The notes: generated from the letters alone by a model not told the origin. A stretch of DNA of 58,637 nucleotides from CAYLLD01 sp964425135 (GCA_964425135.1 CAYRKW010000015.1:1-58637); one strand, 5' to 3'. Counted from the stretch's first letter, positions 1-9,559 are shown. Program-made: numbers and translations.

Positions 1-12
1 TAAGACAAGCAT

Positions 13-267
13 CCGACCCAAAAATCTGAGGTATTCAGCCAATCAGAATTTTCTCTAGATCAAGCCGCTCCCCGAAATGCGGGCTCGTTGCCCGGACGAG
101 GGGCGCGGCGACGGGATTGGGGAAATTCTGCTTGGCCCGAAGGGTTCTGCGCAAAGCCCCTGCCTCCGGGCCGTCGCGGCTCGACCGGGCAACCAGCCCG
201 CATTTCGCCGCGACAATCCGTAGTCAGCGCCTTTGTGCGGACCTGAATACCTCAGGTTTTAGGTCGG
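13..267. repeat. Imperfect 255-bp palindrome, MITE-like
   Basis: Terminal inverted repeats of about 25 bp lie at 13-38 and 243-267; the 13-mer CTGAGGTATTCAG at 26-38 is exactly reversed at 243-255. An inner pair of 23 bp at 73-95 and 185-207 has one mismatch, and a shorter pair lies near 108-114 and 171-177. The outer and 23-bp pairs are centred on about position 140, so the stretch can form one large interrupted hairpin; the innermost pair is offset by a few bases. It has no convincing open reading frame and no target-site duplication I can see. It could be a non-autonomous mobile element or a structured RNA. Confidence 0.6.
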
Positions 268-276
268 AGGCTCTAA

Positions 277-350
277 CTTCTTTGGTTCTTAAATATCCAA
301 ATCACAAAAAATCGTGCGGCGCGCTTCTGGCGCGACGCTCCGTTTGGCCA
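277..350. repeat. Dispersed intergenic repeat, copy at 277 (ctttggttc..aaatatcc type)
   Basis: The words CTTCTTTGGTTC and AAATATCC are shared with 25022-25047 and are followed in both places by GC-rich palindromic sequence. It lies downstream of the M48 gene (which ends at 366 on the minus strand), so it may also act in 3' end formation. The family assignment is by eye. Confidence 0.4.
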
Positions 351-365
351 AAGCGCCACACCCGC

Positions 366-1523
366 CTATTTGTCCTTGTCCTCCGGCAACGGCCCATGCA
401 CATCACAAATGCCCTTAAGTGCCGCCCATTCCTCCTCGCTCAAAACCGGCTCGAACCCTTCCGAAACGCGCCCCTGCGCCTTCACCGCAGCGCTGCGCTG
501 GCGCAAATCCGGATGGCTTGCCAAATGCGACAACAAGCTTGGGTTTGCACGCCCATCTTCATCCCCGCCAAGCTTGTCGAAAAATCCCGCAAGCGGCTCT
601 GTCGGCAGCGCTGCGCCATTGAGAACGCGCACCGCAAATGCATCCGCCGCCGTCTCCGCCGCTTGACTGTGCGAGGCTGATATCACCCGCTCGGTCAGGA
701 CCAGCACAAACGCACCGCCTGTAAAATCCCCAAGAACCAGCCCCAATATCCCCGCCGTCCCGGAGGAGCGCAGCGCCAGCCGCAGGCCGTCGCGATTGAC
801 CACATGCCCGATTTCATGGCCCAGCACGCCAGCAACTTCCTCTGGCGAGCTGGCCTTTTGCAGCAACCCATCGAAAATCACGACATATCCTCCGGGAAGC
901 GCAAAGGCATTCACCATCTGATGATCGAATACCGCCAGCTTGATCTCATGCGGCGTCTCCACTCCGTTCATCAGCCGCGCGCGCATGGCCTCCAGCGCAG
1001 CGACACCCTCGTCTTGTGCGCACACTTTGATTTCGCCCTCATCGTCGTCGAAAAACGACAGGCCCCAGCGGATTTGCTCCAGCCCGGCTCGTCCCATGCG
1101 CTCTTCGGCTGCTTGCGGCACCAGAAACACCAGCCGGTCTGCAATTGCGGGAATAATGACAAAAACGATGAGCCCCACCGACATGACCGCCGCCGCAACC
1201 CACATCCCGATCCGACGCAGCGCGCCCGACGCCAAAGCGCGTTTCCTAAGATTTGGCGCAACCTGCCCGATCAGTGCAATCGCATGCGCGTCCTCAATCA
1301 CGAGCCGTGCGTCGGGATGATCCGTGCTGTAGTAAACACGCCCGCCCAAGTGATCCTGATCCGGTAAAACCCGCAGATCTAAGGCGCGCCAGCGCATGAA
1401 CACGCCGCGCGCATCCGCGATATGCAAGCGCGGCTCGGATCCTGTATCAATCTCAACCGAGACCGTTCTGACCCGCGCCGATTGCCCGTCCGAGAAGAAT
1501 GCCGGATACGGCTGTTGGGCCAT
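366..1523 (-). CDS. M48-family zinc metallopeptidase, membrane-anchored
   Basis: 385 residues. The zinc motif HExxH is clear in GHEIGHVVNRDG (about residue 240), and a downstream TAADAFAVRVL segment fits the third, glutamate/aspartate-bearing part of M48 sites. A hydrophobic helix at about 107-135 should anchor it in the inner membrane. The first 100 residues form a non-peptidase region of the kind seen in alphaproteobacterial M48 proteins. Members of the family degrade or process envelope proteins; the substrate here is unknown. Its ATG shares one base with the stop of the upstream DUF898 gene (TGATG), so the two are translationally coupled. Confident for family, not for substrate. Confidence 0.85.
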   Translation of the reverse strand: MAQQPYPAFFSDGQSARVRTVSVEIDTGSEPRLHIADARGVFMRWRALDLRVLPDQDHLGGRVYYSTDHPDARLVIEDAHAIALIGQVAPNLRKRALASGALRRIGMWVAAAVMSVGLIVFVIIPAIADRLVFLVPQAAEERMGRAGLEQIRWGLSFFDDDEGEIKVCAQDEGVAALEAMRARLMNGVETPHEIKLAVFDHQMVNAFALPGGYVVIFDGLLQKASSPEEVAGVLGHEIGHVVNRDGLRLALRSSGTAGILGLVLGDFTGGAFVLVLTERVISASHSQAAETAADAFAVRVLNGAALPTEPLAGFFDKLGGDEDGRANPSLLSHLASHPDLRQRSAAVKAQGRVSEGFEPVLSEEEWAALKGICDVHGPLPEDKDK

Positions 1524-2758
1524 CAGATCGCCGCCCCGACATCAAGCGCATCGGCAAAGCCTTCGGCCTCAACATTTTCATCGCGCGCTCGCTGGCGCAC
1601 GTTTTCGATCTCGTCATGTTGATCCACAACCGTCAGCGTCTCACAATAATGCCGCAGCACAGGTTGCGTCACGAACAGATGCCAGAGCGCCGATGCGATC
1701 ATGATGATAATCGCATAGCTCGCAAAGGCCATAATCGCCGGCAGATAATTCCCGCCGCGTATCAGCTCGAAAATCTGCAGCAGATCGAAATCGAGCCAGA
1801 CACCCGTTACAGCCAATGTCAGCAAAAACGCACCATACGCCAGCACCGCGCAAATCGCCAAAATCGCAAGAAAAGCAACGATCGTGATCCGCACCAAGAG
1901 CCAGGGTCGTGCGTGACTTCGAAATATAACCGCCCGGCCCGCAGTTTTATTCTGCGTCAAAATGATGAAACTGCGCGCCTGAAAATAGACAATCGCAATC
2001 CCGATCAACAGGTAAGACGTGCCGATCACACCCAGATCAATGCCGAAAATCCAACTGCTCTCAAGCCCCGCTCCCGAATTGCGGAAATATCCAATCATCA
2101 TCGCGAACATCAGTCCAATGATCAAAACGACCGGCAAAAACGCTGCGAGCCATGCCTTCATCAACGCGCTCCATCGCCCGCCTTGGTTCAGCTTCAGATC
2201 GCCAAACCACGTCCTGTCTGTCGCGTATTTTTCTAGCCGGAAAAGTTGTAGCGGGTAGAGAATGCCACCCGAGATGATCGTCAGCAGCGAATACCCCATC
2301 GCTCGCATCGCATAGCCCACCGCCGCCTTCTCCGCGCCAAAACGGATCCCCCGCCAGCGGGTGCGCGCCAGAATATAGCGCCGCGCGCGGTATCGCGCGT
2401 AAAATACCAGCGGAACAACTGCCAGAATGGCGATGTTGAAACCAGACTCGCTCAGCAATGTGAGGCTCACAAACGTCAAAATAAGCTGGAAAATCCCCAG
2501 ATAAATTGCAAGGAACACCACAGCGATCAGAAACCCGATAAACTTCTCAGCGCCCGTCCCAAGATACTCCATCGATTGCCCGCCGGGCCGTACCGACGCC
2601 CAATAATAGCGACGAATGCGCGCTCTCATCCAGAACCGATACATCCCCAGCGTCAGCATCGTCAGCAACAAGGTCTTGAGCACAATCGCGAAAAGCGCAC
2701 CACGCACGCCGGTATAGCCCACGCTCATGTCCTGCGGTTGCGCGATATCTGTGCTCAT
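1523..2758 (-). CDS. DUF898 (YjgN-like) multi-spanning membrane protein
   Basis: About 411 residues from the ATG at 2758 (MSTDIAQ), chosen because an AGGA lies about 11 bases upstream; an in-frame start at 2800 and one at 2728 are also possible. The protein has several hydrophobic helices and repeats of the DUF898 pattern (LTLGMYRFWMRARIRRYYW early, and GGILYPLQLFRLEKYATDRTWFGD in the second half). The function of the family is unknown. It sits 54 bp after parC and is coupled to the M48 protease that follows; the YjgN plus M48 pairing suggests a joint membrane role, which is inference. Confidence 0.8.
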   Translation of the reverse strand: MSTDIAQPQDMSVGYTGVRGALFAIVLKTLLLTMLTLGMYRFWMRARIRRYYWASVRPGGQSMEYLGTGAEKFIGFLIAVVFLAIYLGIFQLILTFVSLTLLSESGFNIAILAVVPLVFYARYRARRYILARTRWRGIRFGAEKAAVGYAMRAMGYSLLTIISGGILYPLQLFRLEKYATDRTWFGDLKLNQGGRWSALMKAWLAAFLPVVLIIGLMFAMMIGYFRNSGAGLESSWIFGIDLGVIGTSYLLIGIAIVYFQARSFIILTQNKTAGRAVIFRSHARPWLLVRITIVAFLAILAICAVLAYGAFLLTLAVTGVWLDFDLLQIFELIRGGNYLPAIMAFASYAIIIMIASALWHLFVTQPVLRHYCETLTVVDQHDEIENVRQRARDENVEAEGFADALDVGAAI

Positions 2759-2812
2759 CTGATCGATCCTCGTCACTGTCTCCCCATGCCTCGCAGGCAA
2801 TTGCGGCGCAGA

Positions 2813-5050
2813 TTAGGTCGTGAACCTGTTATCTCGCGGGAACCCGCGCGGTGCCATACGGCCTGCACTCGCGCGTTTGGCAATCCAGTCGCCCAAATCG
2901 GTTTCTGTGCGCGTGCGCCCGGCTGGATCCTTCCACGTTAGCCCCTCCGCCAGCGTAAAAGTAACCGCGTCATTCAGCCCGCCGTCCTTGTATTTCTGCA
3001 ACCGCACACCCTTGCCGCGCCCCATCTCCGGCAGTTCCGTCAGCGGGAAAATCACAACTTTGCGGTTGTCCCCGACGCAGGCCACATGATCACCTGTCAC
3101 CACACGGCACACCTGCGCCTTGACGAATTCCTTGACGTTCAGCACCTGTTTGCCGTTACGCGTCTGCGCAATCACGTCATCCTCAGGCACGACGAACCCA
3201 TCCCCCGCTGAAGAGGCAACCAGCAGCTTGCGCCCGGGTTGATGCAACAACAAATCAACGATCTCCGCCTCATTGGGCAAATCGACCATCAGGCGCACAG
3301 GCTCGCCCATGCCGCGCCCACCGGGCAGCATATTCGCACCAATCGTGTAAAACCGCCCGTTCGAGCCGAACACAAGCAGCCTGTCTGTCGTCTCCGCATG
3401 GAAGATGAAACGCGGCCCATCGCCATCCTTGAATTTCAACTCCTGGCTCAGATCAATATGCCCCTTCATGGCCCTGATCCAACCCATCTGCGAGCAGACG
3501 ACCGTGATCGGTTCTTTCTCGATCATTGCCTCAATCGGCACATCCTCGATCTCTGGCGCTTCTGCGATTTGCGTGCGCCGCGCGCCGCCCTCGCTGTCCT
3601 TGCCGAATTTCTTGCGGGTCTCGCGCAACTCGTCCGCTATCTTGCGCCACTGCCCGTCCTCGCTTTCCAGCAAGTCCTCCAATTCGGCCCGCTCGATAAT
3701 CAGCGCATCGCGCTCGTTGCGCAATTCCATCTCTTCGAGCTTTCGCAACGACCGCAAACGCATGTTCAGAATCGCTTCGGCCTGCACATCCGATAGCTCG
3801 AATTCGGCCATCATGACCGGCTTCGGCTCATCCTCGTTACGGATAATCTCGATCACCCGATCCAGATTGAGGAAGGCAACAATATACCCCTCCAAAACCT
3901 CCAACCGATGATCAATCTTGCCCAGACGGAAGCGCGAGCGGCGCAGCAGCACCTCGCGCCGGTGATCGAGAAACGCCCGCAGCAGATCGCGCAGATCGCA
4001 TACTTTGGGCGTCACCCCGTCGATCAGCACATTCATATTCATCGAAAACCGCGTCTCAAGATCGGTCTGTTTGAACAGCGTCTCCATAAGCACCACCGGA
4101 TCAACCGTCCGCGATTTCGGCTCCAGCACAAGGCGCACATCATCCGCGCTTTCATCGCGCACGTCCGTCAGTATCGGGATTTTCTTGGCGTTGATCGCCT
4201 CGGCAATCTTCTCCACCAGCTTCGATTTTTGCACCTGATAGGGCATCTCACTGACGACAATCTGCCACTGCCCGCGCCCAAGGTCCTCAACCTCCCACGC
4301 CGCCCGCACCCGAAACGCCCCGCGCCCGGTACGATACGCCTCCAAAATGGCCTCCTGCGGTTCGACCATCACCCCGCCCGTTGGAAAATCCGGCCCTTTC
4401 ACATGCTCCAAAAGCGTCTCAAACCGCGCATTGGGCGCCTTGATCAGATGCAAACAGGCATCCAGCAATTCGCCCAAATTATGCGGCGGAATATTGGTAG
4501 CCATCCCCACCGCAATCCCCGATGACCCATTGGCCAACAAATTTGGGAAAGACGCAGGCAAAATAACCGGCTCTTCGCGCGAGCCATCGAAATTCTCGCG
4601 AAAATCAACGGCGTCCTCTGTCAGCCCGTGCATCAACTCCGCACCGGCCTCATCCATCCGCGCCTCAGTATACCGATAGGCCGCCGCGTTATCCCCGTCG
4701 ATATTGCCAAAATTCCCCTGCCCGTCGATCAGCGGATAGCGCACCGAAAAATCCTGCGCGAGCCGCACCAGCGCATCATAAATCGCCCCGTCCCCATGCG
4801 GGTGGTAATTGCCCATTGTGTCGCCAACGATCTTGGCACATTTGCGAAACGCCGCATTCGGCTCCAGCCGCAATTCGCGCATCGTGTAGAGAATACGCCG
4901 ATGCACAGGCTTCAGCCCGTCGCGCGCATCCGGCAGCGCCCGGTGCATAATCGTCGAGAGCGCGTAGGTCAGATACCGATCGCCCAGCGCCCGCTGCAAT
5001 GTCTCGCTAATCACGCCCTGTTCGTCTGGGGCGTCTGTCTCATCTGACAT
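2813..5050 (-). CDS. parC: DNA topoisomerase IV subunit A (ParC)
   Basis: 745 residues, normal for alphaproteobacterial ParC and shorter than GyrA. It breaks and rejoins DNA to unlink daughter chromosomes together with ParE, whose gene is at 25664-27649 in this window. The N-terminal breakage-reunion domain has the expected DARDGLKPVHRRILY segment and the catalytic tyrosine at residue 127 in YRYTEARM. The C-terminal part is a shortened beta-propeller region without a full GyrA box, which favours ParC over GyrA. It starts at 5050 and runs in the same direction as the DUF898 gene. Confidence 0.93.
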   Translation of the reverse strand: MSDETDAPDEQGVISETLQRALGDRYLTYALSTIMHRALPDARDGLKPVHRRILYTMRELRLEPNAAFRKCAKIVGDTMGNYHPHGDGAIYDALVRLAQDFSVRYPLIDGQGNFGNIDGDNAAAYRYTEARMDEAGAELMHGLTEDAVDFRENFDGSREEPVILPASFPNLLANGSSGIAVGMATNIPPHNLGELLDACLHLIKAPNARFETLLEHVKGPDFPTGGVMVEPQEAILEAYRTGRGAFRVRAAWEVEDLGRGQWQIVVSEMPYQVQKSKLVEKIAEAINAKKIPILTDVRDESADDVRLVLEPKSRTVDPVVLMETLFKQTDLETRFSMNMNVLIDGVTPKVCDLRDLLRAFLDHRREVLLRRSRFRLGKIDHRLEVLEGYIVAFLNLDRVIEIIRNEDEPKPVMMAEFELSDVQAEAILNMRLRSLRKLEEMELRNERDALIIERAELEDLLESEDGQWRKIADELRETRKKFGKDSEGGARRTQIAEAPEIEDVPIEAMIEKEPITVVCSQMGWIRAMKGHIDLSQELKFKDGDGPRFIFHAETTDRLLVFGSNGRFYTIGANMLPGGRGMGEPVRLMVDLPNEAEIVDLLLHQPGRKLLVASSAGDGFVVPEDDVIAQTRNGKQVLNVKEFVKAQVCRVVTGDHVACVGDNRKVVIFPLTELPEMGRGKGVRLQKYKDGGLNDAVTFTLAEGLTWKDPAGRTRTETDLGDWIAKRASAGRMAPRGFPRDNRFTT

Positions 5051-5145
5051 GGTGCCAAAACCTGTTTGTTTTTATCGCTCGCTTGACCTTGTCGCGATAC
5101 TAGCGGATGTGAGCGCGCAAACAAGACCTGCACAGGCCTAAAAAC

Positions 5146-5985
5146 ATGGCAGAAGACGCAAAATCCATCCTGATCACCGGCTGCTCCAGCGGCATCGGCC
5201 ACCACGCCGCCCATGCCTTGCAAAAACGCGGCTGGCACGTCCTCGCCACCGCCCGAAAGCCCGAAGATGTCGCACGATTAAACGCAGAAGGCCTCACAAG
5301 CTTTCAACTTGATCTGGCCGATGACACGTCCGTCGCAAACGGCTCAATCGAAGCGCTAGAGCGCACCAACGGCAAGCTTTTCGCCCTCTTCAACAACGGC
5401 GCATTCGCGATTCCCGGTGCCGCCGAAGACCTGCCCCGCGATGCCCTGCGCTCGATCTTCGAGACCAACTTCTTCGGCCAGTTTGACTTGGCAAACCGCC
5501 TCCTGCCCGCCATGCGCGCCAACGGACGTGGCCGCATCATCAACAACTCGTCAATCCTCGGCTTCAGCGCCCTACGCTTTCGCGGCGCGTATAATTCCAC
5601 CAAATTCGCCATGGAAGGTTTCACCGACACCATGCGGCTCGAAAACCGCGCGCCAAACATCAAAATAATTTTGATGGAACCCGGCCCGATCCGCACGATG
5701 ATCCGGCAAAAGTCGCAAATACATTTCGAACGCTGGATTGATCCTGAAAACTCTGCATATTCTGGCCTCTACCGCAAACACCTAATCCCGCGCCTATACG
5801 CACAGGATGGTACGCCGGACAGGTTTGAGCTCACCTGCGAGGCCACAACCAAAAAACTCATCCACGCAATCGAAAGCCCGCGCCCAAAAATCCGTTACCT
5901 TGTGACCACACCGACCTATATAGCATGGTTTATGCGCGGATTGCTCCCGATCCGCCTCAGCGACGCCATCCAGCGCCGCCTCTAA
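5146..5985 (+). CDS. SDR-family oxidoreductase
   Basis: 279 residues. A classical short-chain dehydrogenase: nucleotide-binding TGCSSGIG at residues 11-18, NNG at 83-85, a serine at about 135-136 and the active-site Tyr149/Lys153 in YNSTK. The glycine motif and the basic residues after strand 2 (ATARK) suggest NADP(H). The longer C-terminus ends in a hydrophobic segment (YIAWFMRGLLPIRLSD), as in SDRs related to retinol/17-beta-hydroxysteroid dehydrogenases. The substrate cannot be told. It is divergent from parC and followed after 15 bp by the HIG1-like gene. Confidence 0.85.
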   Translation: MAEDAKSILITGCSSGIGHHAAHALQKRGWHVLATARKPEDVARLNAEGLTSFQLDLADDTSVANGSIEALERTNGKLFALFNNGAFAIPGAAEDLPRDALRSIFETNFFGQFDLANRLLPAMRANGRGRIINNSSILGFSALRFRGAYNSTKFAMEGFTDTMRLENRAPNIKIILMEPGPIRTMIRQKSQIHFERWIDPENSAYSGLYRKHLIPRLYAQDGTPDRFELTCEATTKKLIHAIESPRPKIRYLVTTPTYIAWFMRGLLPIRLSDAIQRRL

Positions 5986-6000
5986 ACCGAAGGAAAAACT

Positions 6001-6210
6001 ATGGCCAATGACCCACTCTTTTGGATCGTCGCAATCGCCTGCCTCGCCGTGCTGGCGGTCCTCGCGTTTGGTATCGGCTCGTTCACAAAAGGCGGTGAGT
6101 TCAACCGCAAGAACGCCAATAAAATCATGCGCTGGCGCTTGGGCCTGCAATTTGTCGCAATCATCCTGATCCTCGGCTTTGTCTGGATCAGACGCCAGAC
6201 CGGAGGTTGA
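6001..6210 (+). CDS. Small twin-transmembrane HIG1-domain protein
   Basis: 69 residues with two hydrophobic helices (about 8-29 and 48-64) separated by a short basic loop (KGGEFNRKNANKIMRWR), the pattern of the hypoxia-induced-protein (HIG_1_N) family. Bacterial members are small inner-membrane proteins; mitochondrial homologues associate with respiratory complexes. It has an AAGGA ribosome site just before its ATG and is followed 3 bp later by the cobalamin adenosyltransferase gene. Confidence 0.75.
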   Translation: MANDPLFWIVAIACLAVLAVLAFGIGSFTKGGEFNRKNANKIMRWRLGLQFVAIILILGFVWIRRQTGG

Positions 6211-6213
6211 ACC

Positions 6214-6786
6214 ATGGTCGTACTCAATAAAATCTACACGCGCACAGGCGATGCAGGCGAAACCGCACTCGGCAATGGGGCGCGCGTTGCGAAATACTCC
6301 GACCGCGTCTGCGCCTATGGCACGGTGGATGAAACCAACGCCACCGTCGGCCTCGCACGCCAACACAGCTCCGGCACGCTCGATGATCAATTGGCGATGA
6401 TCCAGAACGATCTGTTCGATCTGGGCGCTGATCTGTGCCGCCCGGACATGGCCTCGGACGCCGACGCCGAGTACCCGCCCCTGCGGATCACCGAAGCGCA
6501 AGTTGACCGGCTGGAGCGCGAAATAGACGCCATGAACGATGCGCTTGAGCCGCTGCGCAGTTTCATCCTCCCCGGCGGCTCCGCCCTCGCAGCCAACCTG
6601 CACCTGTCGCGCACCGTCTCGCGCCGCGCCGAACGGCTGGCCGTGGAACTCAGCAAAACCGAAGACGTGAACCCCGCCGCAATCAAATATCTCAACCGCC
6701 TCTCGGATTGGTTTTTCGTTGCCTCGCGGATCGCCAATAACGATGGCAAAGACGATGTGTTGTGGGTCCCCGGCGCCAATCGCTAA
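6214..6786 (+). CDS. Cob(I)yrinic acid a,c-diamide adenosyltransferase, PduO type
   Basis: 190 residues. It transfers the adenosyl group of ATP to cob(I)alamin to make coenzyme B12. The PduO-type N-terminal ATP site TGDAGETALGNGARVAKYSDR is plain, as are GTVDETNA and the C-terminal LNRLSDWFFVASRIAN, which are typical of the family. It is part of a tight run SDR - HIG1 - adenosyltransferase and precedes etfBA, an order seen in other Rhodobacterales. I saw no cobalamin riboswitch in front of it. Confidence 0.9.
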   Translation: MVVLNKIYTRTGDAGETALGNGARVAKYSDRVCAYGTVDETNATVGLARQHSSGTLDDQLAMIQNDLFDLGADLCRPDMASDADAEYPPLRITEAQVDRLEREIDAMNDALEPLRSFILPGGSALAANLHLSRTVSRRAERLAVELSKTEDVNPAAIKYLNRLSDWFFVASRIANNDGKDDVLWVPGANR

Positions 6787-6928
6787 ACCAGATACGAAAC
6801 AATGACGTACCAGTGCCAGACCGCGTCGATTTTGCACTGTTAAGGTCCGAAATTTTCGCATAAACCCACGCTAGTTATTCCTACCCGAGCGCGACGGCGC
6901 TGCGGGTTTACACTTGGGAGATACGCCA

Positions 6929-7690
6929 ATGAAGGTGCTCGTACCTGTAAAGCGCGTGATTGATTATAACGTGAAGGTTCGTGTCAAAGCGGACGGCAGC
7001 GGGGTCGATCTTGCGAATGTCAAAATGTCGATGAACCCGTTCGACGAGATTGCTGTCGAAGAGGCCATCCGCCTCAAAGAAGCCGGCAAAGCCGAAGAGA
7101 TCATCGCCGTATCCATAGGCGTGAAGCAAAATCAGGAAACCCTGCGCACAGCACTCGCGATGGGTGCCGACCGCGCGATCCTGATTATCGCGGCCGACGA
7201 TGTACACACCGACATTGAACCCTTGGCCGTTGCCAAACTGCTCAAAGCAGTTGTGGATGAAGAGCAACCGGGTCTCGTTCTGTGCGGCAAGCAAGCCATC
7301 GACAACGACATGAACGCCACCGGCCAAATGCTCTCCGCGCTGATGGGCTGGTCGCAAGCGACCTTCGCGTCCGAGTTGAACATCGACGGCGACAGCGCGT
7401 CCGTGACCCGCGAAGTTGACGGCGGCCTGCAAACCATCAAGGTGAAAATGCCCGCTGTCGTAACCGTCGATCTGCGCCTGAACGAGCCGCGTTACGCCTC
7501 GCTGCCAAACATCATGAAGGCCAAGAAAAAACCGCTCGATGAGAAAACACCGGGCGATTACGGCATAGACGTTGCACCGCGCCTGACCATCGTCTCCACC
7601 ACCGAGCCGGAAGCGCGCAAAGCTGGCGTTATGGTCGGCTCGATCGATGAGCTGGTCGAGAAACTGAAAAACGAAGCGGGAGTTTTGTAA
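6929..7690 (+). CDS. etfB: Electron transfer flavoprotein, beta subunit
   Basis: 253 residues. Forms the ETF heterodimer with EtfA, carrying electrons from acyl-CoA and related dehydrogenases to ETF-ubiquinone oxidoreductase. The start is the ATG at 6929 (MKVLVPVKRVIDYNVKVR), with GGGAG at 6916-6920; a TTG at 6914 in the same frame would overlap that ribosome site and is rejected. Typical ETF-beta features are NPFDEIAVEEAIRLKE and the AMP-binding region CGKQAIDNDMNATGQM. The etfA gene follows after 1 bp. Confidence 0.95.
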   Translation: MKVLVPVKRVIDYNVKVRVKADGSGVDLANVKMSMNPFDEIAVEEAIRLKEAGKAEEIIAVSIGVKQNQETLRTALAMGADRAILIIAADDVHTDIEPLAVAKLLKAVVDEEQPGLVLCGKQAIDNDMNATGQMLSALMGWSQATFASELNIDGDSASVTREVDGGLQTIKVKMPAVVTVDLRLNEPRYASLPNIMKAKKKPLDEKTPGDYGIDVAPRLTIVSTTEPEARKAGVMVGSIDELVEKLKNEAGVL

Positions 7691-7691
7691 A

Positions 7692-8624
7692 ATGGCTGTT
7701 CTTCTTATCGCAGAACTCAACGGCGCAGAATTATCCGCTGACCAAACCGGCAAAGCCCTCACCGCTGTCAAAGGCCTGGGCGATGTTACCATCCTGTGCG
7801 CCTCTGGCGGATGTTCGGGCGGCGCGTCTGATGCTGCGGCCAAACTCGATGGTGCAGCCAAAGTGCTCTGTGCCGACGATCAAGCGCTATACGGCAACGG
7901 GCTTGCGGAAAATGTCGCCGATCTCGTGGTCAGCCTTGCTGGCGATTACGACCACATCGTCGCCCCAGCCACCGCATCGGGCAAGAACATCATGCCGCGC
8001 GTTGCAGCTTTGCTCGATGCCATGGTGATTTCCGATGTCACCGACGTTAAAGACGCCGACACATTCGAGCGCCCGATCTACGCGGGCAACGCGATCCAAA
8101 CGGTCAAATCGGGCGACGCCAAAAAAGTCCTGACCATCCGCACCGCAGGCTTTGACGCCGCCGCTGAAACCGGCAGCGCCGCTGTCGAGAAAATCGGTGC
8201 CGCTGGCGATGCGGGCCTCTCCTCCTGGGTCGAAGACAAGGTTCAGGACAGCGACCGCCCCGAGCTTACCTCCGCCGGCATCGTCGTCTCAGGCGGTCGC
8301 GGCGTTGGCTCGGAAGAGAACTTTGCCATCATCGAAAAACTGGCCGACAAACTCGGCGCAGCCGTTGGCGCGTCCCGCGCCGCCGTCGATAGCGGCTACG
8401 CACCAAACGATTGGCAAGTCGGCCAAACCGGCAAAGTCGTCGCCCCCGATCTCTACATCGCCATCGGTATCTCAGGCGCGATCCAACACCTTGCGGGCAT
8501 GAAAGACAGCAAGGTGATTGTGGCCATCAACAAAGACGAAGAGGCCCCGATCTTTCAGGTCGCCGACTACGGCCTCGTCGCAGACCTCTTCGACGCGGTT
8601 CCGGCACTGGAAGCCGCGCTGTAA
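7692..8624 (+). CDS. etfA: Electron transfer flavoprotein, alpha subunit
   Basis: 310 residues. Binds FAD and completes ETF. The C-terminal FAD domain has the family signature region SGGRGVGSEENFAIIEKLAD and the conserved GQTGKVVAPDLYIAIGISGAIQH. It is translationally linked to etfB (1 bp apart) and followed by a good terminator at 8668-8702. Confidence 0.95.
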   Translation: MAVLLIAELNGAELSADQTGKALTAVKGLGDVTILCASGGCSGGASDAAAKLDGAAKVLCADDQALYGNGLAENVADLVVSLAGDYDHIVAPATASGKNIMPRVAALLDAMVISDVTDVKDADTFERPIYAGNAIQTVKSGDAKKVLTIRTAGFDAAAETGSAAVEKIGAAGDAGLSSWVEDKVQDSDRPELTSAGIVVSGGRGVGSEENFAIIEKLADKLGAAVGASRAAVDSGYAPNDWQVGQTGKVVAPDLYIAIGISGAIQHLAGMKDSKVIVAINKDEEAPIFQVADYGLVADLFDAVPALEAAL

Positions 8625-8667
8625 CACCAAATGGGTCCGCTCGGCGCGGGCTCCAAACACATCGAAA

Positions 8668-8702
8668 GCCGGGATTGCGCAAACACGCATCTCGGCCTTT
8701 TT
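8668..8702 (+). terminator. Rho-independent terminator after etfBA
   Basis: A GC-rich stem (GCCGGGAT..GCG at 8668-8679 against CGCATCTCGGC at 8686-8696) is followed by a T-rich run CTTTTTC. It is 44 bp after the etfA stop. Confidence 0.75.
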
Positions 8703-8760
8703 CGTTGTAAATGACTGCTTTGAGCCCTTACGTGCGAACTCGCGCACACCAATTCCGGTG

Positions 8761-9306
8761 TTAATTCCGAGGCAAGTGCGCAAATCCGTCGGGGTCAAAA
8801 GCCAAGGTCTGCCGTATAATCATGGCTGCATATTCATGTGCGACTATTCTGAACGAGATGCTGAAGTGTCGTTCCCAGCCATCCTCATAGCTATTTTTTT
8901 CGATCGCTAGTGTACAACTGTTTATGGGGAATACCGTTCGCCAGACGCACTTATTTTCTTTTCCGCGTTCGAAAAGCGATGGGATATAGGAATCCATAGA
9001 CTTTCGAAATTCGATGGCGTTGAACTGACCAGCTTTGATCCAAACCACACAGCCGAAATCTTCATTTGTTTCAATGCTGAAAGACAAACTTCGAGAATTA
9101 TCACCGCGCTCGTTAGCCCAGTCAAGATCAGCCTCAGCGAGCGATTTTTCGTCTGTCAAAGAGGTGCCACTACGTGCATTTGCCACGCAAACATCAAAGA
9201 CCTTCTGCATGGAGTCGTACACACTTTGTGGGGTCTTAGCGTCAGATCTTTCTGCTCCAACAACTAAAAGGAGCAAGGCAAGCAAACTACACACGCGACT
9301 TGTCAT
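8761..9306 (-). CDS. Hypothetical secreted protein
   Basis: 181 residues from the ATG at 9306. This start gives an N-terminal signal peptide (MTSRVCSLLALLLLVVGAERSDA) with likely cleavage after SDA; an ORF start at 9417 would put 37 residues before it. The mature part has several cysteines (for example in FGCVVW, NKCVW and NSCTLAIE), which could form disulfides in the periplasm. I recognise no family. The surrounding DNA is more AT-rich than the neighbours, and the gene lies on the opposite strand within the etfBA-hbd neighbourhood, both of which suggest later insertion. Confidence 0.55.
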   Translation of the reverse strand: MTSRVCSLLALLLLVVGAERSDAKTPQSVYDSMQKVFDVCVANARSGTSLTDEKSLAEADLDWANERGDNSRSLSFSIETNEDFGCVVWIKAGQFNAIEFRKSMDSYIPSLFERGKENKCVWRTVFPINSCTLAIEKNSYEDGWERHFSISFRIVAHEYAAMIIRQTLAFDPDGFAHLPRN

Positions 9307-9559
9307 AGAACCGAATCCAAAATTCACAATCGAGAGGGGATTTCCTCGCTTAGTACAAGACGGGTGTAACATCTCTATCGGCGGCAACTCAATGGCAGCA
9401 AGGTCCCAAAAACGCATATTTCGTACCCAACCAACAAGCGCGTTTTCGCTCGCATCGCCGATCTATAGGCGTGCTTTTCAATTCGACAATCCAAAACCAC
9501 GATCAATCAAATCAGCCACGTATCAGTTTCTGATACACACCCACAAGCACGAAGGCTTT

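Noticed and set aside
6787..6928. Possible riboswitch or B12 box before etfB or the adenosyltransferase
   Set aside because: No conserved B12-box-like sequence or extended structure could be found.
5794..7861. Long minus-strand frames (355 and 317 codons) opposite the adenosyltransferase and etfB
   Set aside because: They mirror well-supported plus-strand genes, have no family likeness, and come from codon bias in GC-rich DNA.
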